DNA of 64,000 nucleotides, taken from Blastobasis lacticolella (Eukaryota; Arthropoda; Insecta; Lepidoptera; Blastobasidae). The translations under genes were made by a program, and so were the position numbers. The stretch spans positions 14,074,200 to 14,138,199 of the forward strand of contig LR990052.1 in the NCBI GenBank assembly GCA_905147135.1, given 5' to 3'. Shown in pieces: positions 12,001 through 22,608 of this stretch (position 1 is the stretch's first letter; every line of letters starts with the position of its first letter). A model generated the notes under the pieces. It was given only the letters and a program-made list of their open reading frames with translations. It was not told where the DNA came from and searched no databases.

Positions 12001-14814
12001 CGGAAAGAACTCGGACTAGACTCTAATGCGTAAGTCGTCATAGAAATAGTAGGTGCTGCTATCTCGGAAAGCGTTTTCTCCGATTCGGATCGGATGCAGT
12101 TCGTAAGCGCCCTTAGACAGAGGCATAGCCTATCTTTTACTGACGTACATCTACTACCTAAGACCAAGAAAACAATCGACATCTTGGTAGTAGGTATGTG
12201 CGATAAAGTGTAGAAGTCTCAATCAAAGTCAAATTGGGCTAATTTTATAGCTAGTTTTGGTTCTAATGCTCATATCGTGTGTTGTTCTCCCTTGCTGACA
12301 GTGGGTGAAGCACGTTATTGGCTTGCGGGCAGCCGTCTCGCCGGTCGGCGTCTCGCACATTCTCACCTGGGGCCTGACTTGCTAAGACTTCGCAACTTTG
12401 ACGGCGCCTCAATGCGCCCCCGAATTACTAACGTAAGACGCCCACAATTGATAGTTCGGGCGGACCTTTGTGCGATCACCATGTCAATATGTTTCAATTT
12501 ACATCTAGCCGCGAATTACAAGGGTTGCGGTGGAAATTATGCTCGGTTAAGGTAGGTGAAGTATAACTGAGCGAAATAAATTCAATTTGCGCTAGTTGAA
12601 AAATATGAAACCATCGACTAGGTGCAGAAACATGAAACACGCGAGGCGGTACTAATAAAGTTGTAGTATACAATTCAACTTGTCTGCAGCACACGGGCCC
12701 GAGTTTTTACATCTCGTAATTAAGCGCTGAGCCACGGCGGCGCGTAACGGCCACGTTCAACCATAAATACACCAAGAAATCGGGACCATCCCCATAAATT
12801 CCTCTCGTAAAAGGCTCCGCGATTATGTTAGAGGGTGGTATTAGCAAAGTTTGTCCGATGGGGGGTGCACACCCCGCTCCTAATACATTTTTCGTTGATG
12901 TAACACGATTTCTCGACGGCTCTCGGTTACGTGATGGATTAAGACCCGCCGGGTCTCACCGCTGGATTAAGACGCGGCTCCAATATTTAGGGCATCGCCG
13001 GCTAATATACAATGTTTGCCTGACGATAGACTTAGCCGAGTAAAGCTTAAGATACCGGGAATTTTCCTCAACATAGGGGCTCCTTATTGGTGTTGATTCA
13101 GGGTATTACGTCAATGTATATTGGACTCTTCTAAATCCTGAGAGGCGTTCTTAATTTCGTCAGCAGTTGATACGCAATACACGTACAATCACCTCATCAT
13201 CCATTGCTTTTAACAGTCTCTGTGCTTTGTTTAATAGTGAGCCTGTAATCGCCTCATTATTAAATGCACAGCCTGTTTGTCGAAAATACTCGTATTGTTG
13301 AGAGGGTAGGATACAATTGGCACACGTGATAGGTAATACGTTCGAAACCCCTTTTATCCTTGCCCCATTTCCTTGTATCTGAGCGAATATTGTCTCCGAG
13401 TCTACGACTACCTACCCGTCTCCTATAAACAGGCTTCGGCAATAATCATAAATACATTACGCGCGATCGACGCCGCACTCGGGCCCGTAAACAACGCACT
13501 CCCGCGTCGCTCCCTTATTGGCTATCTAACTTGGACGGATTTTAATAATACCCGCTTAGCTTGCTCCGGTAGGAGAGTGGGACGCGGCCATGTAGGTTAG
13601 CAAGGTATTATACCTGGGGCGGATACCGTTCAGGTGCTCGTGTTTCGCTAGTTTTGAGAAATATGTATGTACGTAGTTGTAAAAGTAAATTAGTTAAAAA
13701 TTTCATTCTTGAAACTAAAGTCTGGTGATTCTGGGAAACCGTTGAGTAGATCATGTAGTAAAATTGTAGACATTTATTATCCTATTATATACATTTATTA
13801 CCTATAAAACGTGGACTTGGACTGATGAGATCTGAAAGGTCGACGCGGTACGAAACCGACGCGATACGAGCTTAAGGCTCGGGCAAAGCCTCATCACTAG
13901 TAGTTGTAGTAGTAGGAGACATTATGGGTCCGACCTGACATCCTATGTGTATCTGCTGCGGCTGAAAGAAGAAAATGATGATGTCAAATACTTAATTATT
14001 AAGTTTGTTCATCATTTTCACTTCCAAATAGCTAGAAATTATACGACGGGCACTTCAGAAATCCATTGCATCAACACTTTCTTAATCCATGTAAATTACA
14101 AGGCGCTCCAATCCACATAAACATAGCAGCATATTGTTTTTAACGTTTCTAATTGTAACAAAACACTCGTTGCTCCCGTTGGCCAGAGTGGCAGCCCCCG
14201 CGTACATAAATACTGAATAAGCAGTAAACTGTATTACTTCGAACCCTTTTCACTTGGCGAATTAGTAAAAAGCTACTGGGGAGTGAAAATTTCGACTTAA
14301 ATGCGCCGTAAGCTGTACCTGCGAGTGTGTTTGACAGTACCAAGTGATTACATCTCGTGCCCTTCCTGTCGTTTGTTTTGATTTGGCTTAATTTGATTTG
14401 TGACGTTTTTCGCCTTGTCGGGTAGACGTAAGACATGAAGGATATGTTGACTGCTAATTAGGTGCCTAGTTCATCCATAAACAATTTAAATTGTGTTTAA
14501 TTTTTAAGTTTTAATATCAAGTTTAACTGAACCTACTCGTAGTTTGTGAAATAAGGAAATATTAAACAAATTCTTATTAATTAACTAGGTACCAATAAAT
14601 ACATTTTTGACAAAGTAGATGACAATCTCAAACTCATACTCAAGTTTTTTTAAATCGGCTTCCTACTAGCTTTCCTTTTCGAGCATTGAGGAAAGAAAAG
14701 AACTTGTGTTTCCGAGTGTAGAGTGCTTCCCTTTGTATTCTGTCTTCAGCCTGGTGCTACAATGAGATTGAAATTTACATATATATTTTAGTATAACCAT
14801 CATTTTGACGACCA
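9051..14814. other. Long unannotated, mostly unique stretch
   Basis: About 5.7 kb without a recognisable gene or repeat copy. The largest open frame (10269-10646, plus, 125 codons) has no motif and no codon-use signal I can defend. A small 17-bp direct repeat of 'cgacgcgrtacgar' lies at 13841-13870. GC-richer patches at 11000-11800 and 12280-13000 alternate with AT-rich sequence. Confidence 0.35.
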
Positions 14815-14833
14815 GTCATCACTCAGTGATGAC
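14815..14833. repeat. Perfect 9-bp palindrome at SINE head
   Basis: GTCATCACT, one central C, AGTGATGAC. It overlaps the start of the SINE at 14828 and may reflect its insertion site. Confidence 0.6.
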
Positions 14834-15066
14834 CTGAGTGGTTCAGTGGTCAACATGCAAGAGGTTCATGGTTCGCTTCTTGGCCGGGCAGAAATTTAAA
14901 TGATGAATTTTAGTTTCTGTTAGTGGGTCTGGGTGTTCTATGTATACTAATAAGTATGTATTTTAAAGTATTTAAGTAATATATTAGTTATCAAGCACTC
15001 ATAGTACAAGCTGGGCTTAGTTTAGGGCTAAATGGCGCTGTGTGAATTTATCCACGAATATTATTC
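14828..15066 (+). mobile_element. tRNA-derived SINE
   Basis: A tRNA-like head ('gacctgagtggttcagtgg', B-box-like 'ggttcgcttct' at 14870-14880, 'ggccgggcag') is followed by a body with 'gtttctgttagtgggtctgg', 'gtgttctatgtatactaata', 'agtatgtattttaaagtat' and 'catagtacaagctgggctta'. I recognise this body as a widespread lepidopteran SINE (Metulj-type in butterflies). The A and B boxes would be internal RNA polymerase III promoters. The B box deviates from GGTTCGANTCC, so it is probably inactive. Confidence 0.75.
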
Positions 15067-15085
15067 AGTCGCCAATCAATATATA

Positions 15086-15200
15086 ACTTTTTTATATGTA
15101 AGAGGGAGGCAAACGACTAAACAGGTACTTACCTGATGATAAGTGATCACCGCCGCCAATGAACATGAATACGTTGCCAGTCTATAAGAAAGGTGTATAC
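15086..15200 (-). mobile_element. LINE 3' end fragment (CR1/Jockey-like tail)
   Basis: The plus strand reads 'ggaggcaaacgactaaacag', then 'acctgatgataagtgatcac' and 'cgccgccaatgaacatgaat', the reverse complement of the common LINE tail. It lies just downstream of the SINE body. Confidence 0.6.
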
Positions 15201-17194
15201 TCGTACACCTCAACAACTCTCACATAGAACACTCGTACTCCTGAGTTTTAAATTCCACTAGTCGACAGGACGCACATTCCCCGTGCACTAAAGACCCCAC
15301 ACACCGTTCCCGTCAGCGTCACTATGCAAATTAAACGTGTTTCATCTTGGCGTTTTCACGTTGGCTTGTCACTGTCAGCCCGCATACGTCTGTTTATTAA
15401 CTTTTTGCTAATTAGACAGGCCCCGGGCGCGTCTGCGAGTGTGTTGGCATTTTTAATTACGCACGATAATTCCGACACGACGGCCCGGCCATGCGCCTAA
15501 CTCGATTGCCGCCGAATACTCGTCGGGCTAAGAGTTTTTATTGAGACCGAGATGTGACAGGTTGTTCTGTAATGCAATGGTCTATTGAACAGGGTCTTGA
15601 AGGTCGTATTTGATACTGGCAGCAAGATCTGATTCTGATCTGATCAGATACTGCTGTGAAATTGATCTGGAATAAATAAATAAAAAACGCCTAAGCGTTT
15701 TTTACGTCATGGTTGGGAAGAAGCGAGAGCCACACACGATGTCGCTTGTTATTCTTACAAACTATAAAAGTTTCAACCACGAAACTAGCAACATCTAACC
15801 CGAGAGATGCAAGGCACTTGTATTTTACTATAATTTTATGCACCTCGGCGGGTTTGAACCACGTTCATTAGGCGGCTACCAGCCTACCAGCCTCTTGGCA
15901 GGGGAGGTGAATTCCAAGCACCCCGCTCTCACGCACGGAACAAATTTGACGTTTCCGTGTGTCATAATTTGCATGCAATCAAGCGTTATGGCATTATTGT
16001 TATTGTGGTGCGGAGACGTAGGGGCAATATATTAGGAGGCTGTCTACTTTACCCTTTACCCAAACTTTCGTATGAAGAAAATAACATTTATTATTACCCA
16101 AAAATATCAATAGTTGAAGTAGCAGGTAATATTGCCAAGTTCGCGGTGGCTTGTTGACGTGTCCTGGAACTAGAAGCTAAGGGTCATTAAGGTCGCTTCA
16201 CACTGCGCGACCATCGATCTGTCAAATTAGTCGGCCACGATGGAGAGCTCTCTCAGGTGGCGTGAACGGGCCTGGCTAACAAAGCCAATCAGAAGCGCAC
16301 GTCGCCCTAACGGATAATCTATCATAATGACATCGATTTCCCATCTGGCTGCCGCCACTGTTACGTGACTGACGCGTTAAGAGTCGCGTCTCAGCCCTCG
16401 AACGTGACACGCGCTGATCTGGCAATGGCTCATCTGTCATTATTGATGTAGTAAAATAGGAAAGGAATTTTTGATAAGATACTTTTTAAATAGTAGAGGT
16501 TATTATGAATAGAAATAAATATTTGTTATGGGCGCAAGAAAGCCTCATCGATTTATATATTTTCAAACAATTAGCAACATTGTTGTACATTTACCAAAAA
16601 CGTAGATGCGTCACTGAAAAAAGTGAGAAGCCTCGTACCTAGAATTACTCTGATCGCCATATCCTTTAAGTTGGGACCAAATAACACTGTGTTAAAAGTG
16701 GATCCAATCTAGACGAGCACCTGAAGCTAACGCCTAGAGCCTCTAGCAGCCTAGAGCTTCACCACCGACCTAACCTAACTGTGCCCCACCTAAACCATTT
16801 CCTTAGCGTCTTGTCTCCTTGTCGCCCTTTTTTCTTTCATCAAACGCAACGACGACGGCGATAAACAATATCTTGTTACTACCAAGCAATTTCCCACACA
16901 TGTTCATCGCATTTGACAAGTGGAGGCGGCGCGCCCCGCTACGTGTCTAATAAGACGCTCGGTGGTCGCTCATTGCGACCCATCAACGCGGCACAATTAG
17001 CGTCACGTGTAGGGCTGCCATAAGTAAGGTAAACCTGCGATTCTTCTTCTTTTTATTCTGTGGCATCCACTTGTAGCTTAAAAGCTGTAGCGATTTTGCC
17101 AAAGACTGATAAAGTGACACCAACCTGTCATAAAAATATAGCCGGTAAAATATAAAGAGATGGCCATTGATTGAGTCCCCATAAACGACAAACC
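15201..17194. other. Unannotated stretch with a hairpin
   Basis: Mostly unique. It contains the hairpin at 15682-15703 and a patch at 16728-16765 with repeated 'gcctagag' words. 'cctaacctaac' at 16768 resembles two insect telomere units but is far too short to call. Confidence 0.35.
15682..15703. repeat. Perfect 9-bp hairpin
   Basis: AAAAAACGC, loop CTAA, GCGTTTTTT. It resembles a bacterial intrinsic terminator in shape, but the context is eukaryotic, so no terminator role is claimed. Confidence 0.6.
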
Positions 17195-17378
17195 GTGGCC
17201 GTGTGGTGTCCGGCAGAGTAGAATAGCACCAACCCTTTACACTCGTGGGTGTCGTACAAGGCGACTAATGCTTTGGAGGCAAAAAATCTAGTCTCTATAG
17301 GCTGGAAAATGAGCTGCAGCGATTCCTATTGTTATATTTATAACAATGCGATCCAACCCGCCTGCCAAGAGAGCCCAG
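17195..17378 (+). repeat. Dispersed repeat family A, copy 4 (3'-truncated)
   Basis: It begins 'gtggccgtgtggtgtccggc' and runs through 'tcgtgggtgtcgtacaaggc' to 'aacccgcctgccaag', then family similarity stops. The 5' two-thirds are well preserved. Loss of the 3' end is the opposite of the usual retroposon 5' truncation, so the copy was probably broken after insertion. Confidence 0.7.
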
Positions 17379-18255
17379 TTTCACTAACAGTAAATGAAAC
17401 TGTAAAGATACTATATATAAAACTCTTTGGAATGAAATTAAAGCATCATGCTTGGGACGGTGATGCTAAATCGGGTATACTTGGCTCCAGTAGGAAGGTT
17501 TTCACTTCAAACGTGTTACCATAAACAAACTCTTTCTTTTCTATAAGTAAAACCATAAACTAAGAAGCCCTTTGTGTATTATTTCGTCTGTTCAAGGGTA
17601 TGAAAAGTAATTTCAGTGAAACCTTGTGGCCAACTTTCGATATTCAGCATATACAAATATTTTGTGCTAATATACTTACAGATTAAAAACATAATTATAG
17701 TTTTTGTCTTGGTCTAATCTGGCAACCCTATTCACGTCTTTTCGTATTTGCAGAGGGCCTTAGAACACCTAGTATAACTTGGCATGCGGCAAGAAAGCGA
17801 ACTAATTCTGACACGGTCTGCCATGGCTTATAAGATCAATGAAAGCGTAGAAAGCGCCACCGTTGCAACCCCAAGTAATACTTGACGTGTTGTACAGTGT
17901 CGCGGAAAATGTATTGTCATTGCCTTAATATCTCTTGGCTGAATACTTTGACCATAATAAATTAATTTCTTGGAGCAACCTTGGAAGACTCTGCCTTGAT
18001 GTAAAATATTGAAAATATATTTATTTCATAGAAAATGATATGGTGTGTACACTTTCGACTACAGAAAGTTTCGGAGTCTGCAAATTATTGCACTCAAAAT
18101 AAATTCTTTAAAAATGATCAGGAACGGGACATACGCTCTGGAAGTTCGATTCCTTAGCTGTACACATTATAAAGGTACGAATGCGATACAAATTGCTTAA
18201 GTGGGTTTTCTACGTTTCTTTTTTTTGAGCTTTTTTATATATATTAAAAATAACC
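17379..18255. other. Unannotated stretch
   Basis: AT-rich, with no supported features. Confidence 0.35.
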
Positions 18256-18665
18256 ATCGTATATAATCATCACCATCGTCCTTGCGCTTATCCCGGCCTC
18301 TGCTAGGGTCCGCGTTCCTACTCAATCTTCTCCACTTCGCCCGGTCTTCGGCATCCTCTCGTCGTAAGCCGCTGGCTCTGCATTCGACTCAGCGAAGTCA
18401 ATCCATCGCTTCTTGGGTCGCCATCGGGGCCTCTTTCCTGACACCGGCAGATTCAGGCACCCAGATTTCCCACCTATACCTGAGGCTTAGGCAACACGTG
18501 ACCAAACCAGCGTAGACGAGCCTCCTCGATCTTATCTGCGATATCCCTCTCGCCAAGACTGCCACGAATGTACTCGTTACGTACTCGATCGAGTCGCGTA
18601 ACTCCGCACATCCACCGCAGCATTTTCATTTCGTTGGCGTGAAGTTCGCGACCGTGTTTCCAACA
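18256..18665 (-). pseudogene. RTE-like LINE reverse-transcriptase C-terminus
   Basis: Read from high to low coordinates, the protein has 'ANEMKMLRWMCGVTRLDRVR', then 'NEYIRGSLG' and 'EEARLRWFGHVL', the conserved C-terminal block of RTE-type non-LTR retrotransposons. The frame then stops near 18474. A shifted frame gives 'KRPRWRPKKRWID', the usual basic segment, down to about 18290. The 3' end carries a short GATGGTGATGAT tail. The 5' side ends abruptly at 18665 next to another LINE tail. It is a 5'-truncated, frameshifted dead copy. Two related fragments lie at 35930-36420 and 53210-53310. Confidence 0.8.
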
Positions 18666-18666
18666 T

Positions 18667-18790
18667 ATATAAAACGGCTGACAAACAGGCTTGCGGGCCA
18701 CCTGATGGAAAGTGTTCACCGCCGCCTATGAACATCTGCAGCACCTGGCTAGCGGCGGTCAGTGCATTGCTCACCTTTGATGATCGACCC
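18667..18790 (-). mobile_element. LINE 3' end fragment (CR1/Jockey-like tail)
   Basis: The plus strand has 'gacaaacaggcttgcgggcc', 'acctgatggaaagtgttcac' and 'cgccgcctatgaacatctgc'. It abuts the truncated end of the RTE-like fragment at 18665, suggesting one element inserted into or beside the other. Confidence 0.65.
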
Positions 18791-19224
18791 CATACCCAGT
18801 CTAGAGGCCCAACTTTTTAGAATGAGTTTTCTTCGGTTTCTTAGAAGGTCATTTGTAATAAATAACGGTTAAAGCATTACCGATCCATTGCTTCTGACGC
18901 ATCTCAATTACTCTTTTCGAACCAGTATTTAGGAACACGCTGTGACACCGGTGTTTTTGCTAAAATATTAAATGTTCATTTGGGTTGAAAATATTATATT
19001 AAACAGACAGAAATTGCTCTTGGGAAATACCGCATGCGGTTTAATAAACAATGAAGTTAGAGTTTATGAAAGGAAAGTTTTCTTGATACTGCAGTACCTT
19101 GCTTAGGTACCGAAAATACCATTCTTTTTATAAAACAGAGGCCAGGATTTCATGGGTTTAAGCCTGTCCGAGGGCTGAGTACCCATCTACCCATCTATAT
19201 CTAGCCGCTCTGCAGGTAGGTTTT

Positions 19225-19395
19225 TTTTTATATCATACTATAGGCAAACAGGCAAGCGGGCCACCTGATGGAAAGTGGTTACCACTGCCTATAGACATTG
19301 GTATCTACGTTCTGGTTAATATGTCAACCGGTCCTGCAGAGCGTGCCCGCCTCCTGGCTGTCGGCGAAGGCGAGTCAGGCCTATGGCTTCAGTCC
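19225..19395 (-). mobile_element. LINE 3' end fragment (CR1/Jockey-like tail)
   Basis: A T-run at 19220-19230 is followed by 'ggcaaacaggcaagcgggcc', 'acctgatggaaagtggttac' and 'cactgcctatagacattgg'. The orientation and order match the tail at 18667. The following 'cctcctggctgtcggcgaag' may continue the 3' UTR. Confidence 0.65.
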
Positions 19396-20594
19396 CTTAC
19401 AACAACTAGCATCATATAATAATTTAATATACTTTACAGTAGATTCTCTATAGTTGTATTAATTAAGGGAATTCCGACAACTAAATTTTAATTACTTTTA
19501 AGAATAAGACATTAATACTGGAAATAATCAGCAGAACGTCCAAATATAGGTAAATGAGGGAACAAAAACACGCGCGGATCACCCCAAGTAATTTACATGG
19601 TGGGTCCCCAGTGAGGGAGTGCGCCAACAAGTGGAGACGGAGCTGGAGGTTACATGTTACAGTGACGTAACATATTAAAGGGTATTTATAATGTATTAAT
19701 ACAATCCACTGCTGAACGTGAAGTCCTTCCCAAGGCAAACCATTTAGTATTAAATATAAGTAAGACAGTTGTGTTTATCTAACTGTGGTAACAAACCCGA
19801 TAATATGTGTTATGAAAGTGTAAATATATTCTAGCATTAGGTTTCTAATTTTATTTTATTTATTATCGGAAAAAAATATATCGCTTTGCAAAGACATTTG
19901 TTTAACACATATTAAATATCGTCATAAAATACATAATCGCAAGCTCGAAACCATTTTGAATAATACAGCGTTGATTATTCTTTAAACCCGGACGAAAAAG
20001 AGGGGAGTTAAAGCGTTGACCTGTGCGTCTGTGTCTCCCGAACGGATGGACTCATTTGGATGCGGTTATCTCTATTTGAAAGCAGTTTGATCAAGATGGT
20101 TCTTAGCTTTGTTTCATAAAAAAAGGTTTAGTAGTTTGGAAAATCTGAAGAGGATATATAAACTTGGTCGACGGCTATCCGACTTTTTGTCGGTTGAATT
20201 ATAAAGCTTTTTTGTTGTTTCCATGAAGAAAATTCTCAACAGAGTAGCTGCCTAGGCTTATTATTTATTTTAGATAAAAGAAAAACACAAAACTCCGTTT
20301 TTAATATTAAATATTCAAAAGATAAACCCTATCCTGTTTTTTCCACGACAAAAAACTAACCCCATCCCGTCCAGCGCAGCCTCCACCAATTTTAAAGCTG
20401 CTCGGCCTGCGCGGTCCACATTCTGGGCTCTAATGAAGCAGCCGCAGTGCCGGCGACGTCGAGGGCCATAATGGTTTCCTCTCGAGGCCTTTGTCGAGCC
20501 AACTTTGCAACTCTTAAACCGGGAGAAGGCACGCTGGATGAGGCCCGAGCTAGTCACTTTTGAGCGCGGAAAGGGTTAAAAGTATATCGGAATC
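19396..20594. other. Unannotated stretch with one dispersed motif
   Basis: It holds the motif at 19790-19823 and otherwise unique sequence. Minus-strand short frames at 20315-20557 are GC-rich but without motif. Confidence 0.35.
19790..19823 (+). repeat. Dispersed motif family B (gataatatgtgttatgaaag)
   Basis: The text 'aacaaacccgataatatgtg' then 'ttatgaaagtg' recurs at 62066-62100 and, as 'aaaccagataacatgtgcga', at 49931-49965, with an inverted version at 49788-49812. It is probably part of a SINE or MITE. Confidence 0.5.
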
Positions 20595-20599
20595 TTAGT

Positions 20600-20660
20600 T
20601 TGTTTGTATGAATGAATGAACACTTTATTGCATAAATACATGATAGAGTCGGTATATATC
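20600..20660 (-). repeat. Possible retroposon tail
   Basis: 'gaatgaatgaacactttatt' followed by 'gcataaatacatg' is the reverse complement of an AATAAAG plus (TTCA)n ending common at lepidopteran retroposon 3' ends. The evidence is short. Confidence 0.3.
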
Positions 20661-20766
20661 GGTAACTGTAACAGAGAAAACGAAAAAGTGATTCGGTTCA
20701 GTTATTTAGTGCAGATTCGTAGAGAAGAAAAAGTATGAAAGCGGACACTGAAAGAAGCCTGTGGCT

Positions 20767-20905
20767 CTAGCACAAGTGTGTCCACGACAAAGCTCGCGCC
20801 GTGAGAGACCGTTTGTCTCTTTCTCTCAATACTAAGACGAAAGAGATAGCAATACCTATGTCGCGCTTTTTCTCGCTTATCGCGCGCGAGAACAACTTGT
20901 GCTAG
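20767..20905. mobile_element. Small inverted-repeat element (MITE candidate)
   Basis: Perfect 11-bp inverted ends CTAGCACAAGT (20767-20777) and ACTTGTGCTAG (20895-20905) enclose 139 bp. The outer flanks 'gtggct' and 'gcctac' extend the symmetry imperfectly. The interior is rich in 'ctctttctctc' and 'gcgcgcgaga'. It stops 7 bp before the first unit of the 62-bp satellite. No target-site duplication is evident. Confidence 0.45.
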
Positions 20906-20912
20906 GCCTACT

Positions 20913-22524
20913 GATTCCTGATAGTGTGACTTTGGCGTTACATGTTTCGAGGTAGCGTGCATTCGATGTAACGTGATTCCTGATAGTGTGACTTCGGCAT
21001 TACGTGTTTCGAGGTAGCGTGCATTCGCTGTCACGTGATTCCTGATAGTGTGACTTCTGCGTTACATATTTCGAGGTAGCGTGCATTAGATGTAACGTGA
21101 TTCCTGATAGTGTGACTTTAGCGTTACATGTTTCGAGGTAGCGTGCATTCGCTGTAACGTGATTCCTGATAGTGTGACTTTGGCGTTACATGTTTCGAGG
21201 TAGCATGCATTCGCTGTAACGTGATTCCTGATAGTGTGACTTCGGCATTACGTGTTTCGAGGTAGCGTGCATTCGCTGTCACGTGATTCCTGATAGTGTG
21301 ACTTCTGCGTTACATATTTCGAGGTAGCGTGCATTAGATGTAACGTGATTCCTGATAGTGTGACTTTAGCGTTACATGTTTCGAGGTAGCGTGCATTCGC
21401 TGTAACGTGATTCCTGATAGTGTGACTTTAGCGTTACATGTTTCGAGGTAGCGTGCATTCGCTGTAACGTGATTCCTGATAGTGTGACTTCTGCGTTACA
21501 TATTTCGAGGTAGCGTGCATTAGATGTAACGTGATTCCTGATAGTGTGACTTTAGCGTTACATGTTTCGAGGTAGCGTGCATTCGCTGTAACGTGATTCC
21601 TGATAGTGTGACTTTAGCGTTACATGTTTCGAGGTAGCGTGCATTCGCTGTAACGTGATTCCTGATAGTGTGACTTTGGCGTTACATGTTTCGAGGTAGC
21701 GTGCATTAGATGAAACGTGATTCCTGATAGTGTGACTTCTGCGTTACATATTTCGAGGTAGCGTGCATTAGATGTAACGTGATTCCTGATAGTGTGACTT
21801 TAGCGTTACATGTTTCGAGGTAGCGTGCATTCGCTGTAACGTGATTCCTGATAGTGTGACTTTGGCGTTACATGTTTCGAGGTAGCGTGCATTCGCTGTA
21901 ACGTGATTCTTGATAGTGTGACTTCGGCGTTACATGTTTAGAGGTAGCGTGCATTCGCTGTAACGTGATTCTTGATAGTGTGACTTCGGCGTTACATGTT
22001 TCGAGGTAGCGTGCATTCGCTGTAACGTGATTCCTGATAGTGTGACTTCGGCGTTACATGTTTTGAGGTAGCGTGCATTCGCTGTAACGTGATTCTTGAT
22101 AGTGTGACTTCGGCGTTACATGTTTCGAGGTAGCGTGCATTCGCTGTAACGTGATTCCTGATAGTGTGACTTCGGCGTTACATGTTTCGAGGTAGCGTGC
22201 ATTCGCTGTAACGTGATTCTTGATAGTGTGACTTCGGCGTTACATGTTTCGAGGTAGCGTGCATTCGCTGTAACGTGATTCCTGATAGTGTGACTTCGGC
22301 GTTACATGTTTTGAGGTAGCGTGCATTCGCTGTAACGTGATTCTTGATAGTGTGACTTCGGCGTTACATGTTTCGAGGTAGCGTGCATTCGCTGTAACGT
22401 GATTCCTGATAGTGTGACTTCGGCGTTACATGTTTCGAGGTAGCGTGCATAAGATGTAACGTGGTTCGTGATGGTGTGACATCGGCGTTACAAGTTATAA
22501 GATAGCGAGCATTTCATGTAACGT
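20913..22524. repeat. 62-bp satellite, 26 units, with higher-order structure
   Basis: The unit starts 'gattcctgatagtgtgactt' and ends 'gcattcgctgtaacgt'. Starting at 20913, every unit boundary falls on a 62-bp grid to 22524 (1612 bp = 26 x 62) with no indel. Units differ by diagnostic substitutions: cggcatt, ctgcg, tagcg, tggcg, cctgat/cttgat, ttcgagg/ttttgagg. Units 2-4 are identical to units 6-8, a four-unit (248-bp) pattern. Units 18-21 match units 22-25 except for the last bases. Units 7-9 and 10-12 form a three-unit pattern. The last unit (22463-22524) is degenerate, as expected at an array edge. Each typical unit holds the inverted pair CGTTACA...TGTAACG. No open frame is preserved, because 62 is not a multiple of three. 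Confidence 0.98.
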
Positions 22525-22576
22525 ACATTCGATGTTACGAATTTGCTGCACACTCAAAAAATGAAGTAGAGTGAAA

Positions 22577-22608
22577 GTTCCAGTAGGTATATTCACACCT
22601 ACTGGAAC
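22577..22608. repeat. Perfect 12-bp hairpin beside satellite
   Basis: GTTCCAGTAGGT (22577-22588), an 8-nt loop, then ACCTACTGGAAC (22597-22608). It lies 52 bp past the satellite end. It is too short for a normal pre-miRNA. It could be a remnant of an insertion or a cruciform-prone site. Confidence 0.75.

Noticed and set aside
15682..15703. Rho-independent terminator shape
   Set aside because: Context is eukaryotic with no upstream gene; kept only as a hairpin.
16768..16780. Telomere-like CCTAACCTAAC
   Set aside because: Only about two TTAGG units; too short for an interstitial telomere.
20913..22524. CRISPR-like array
   Set aside because: There are no unique spacers; the whole 62-bp unit is repeated, so it is a satellite.
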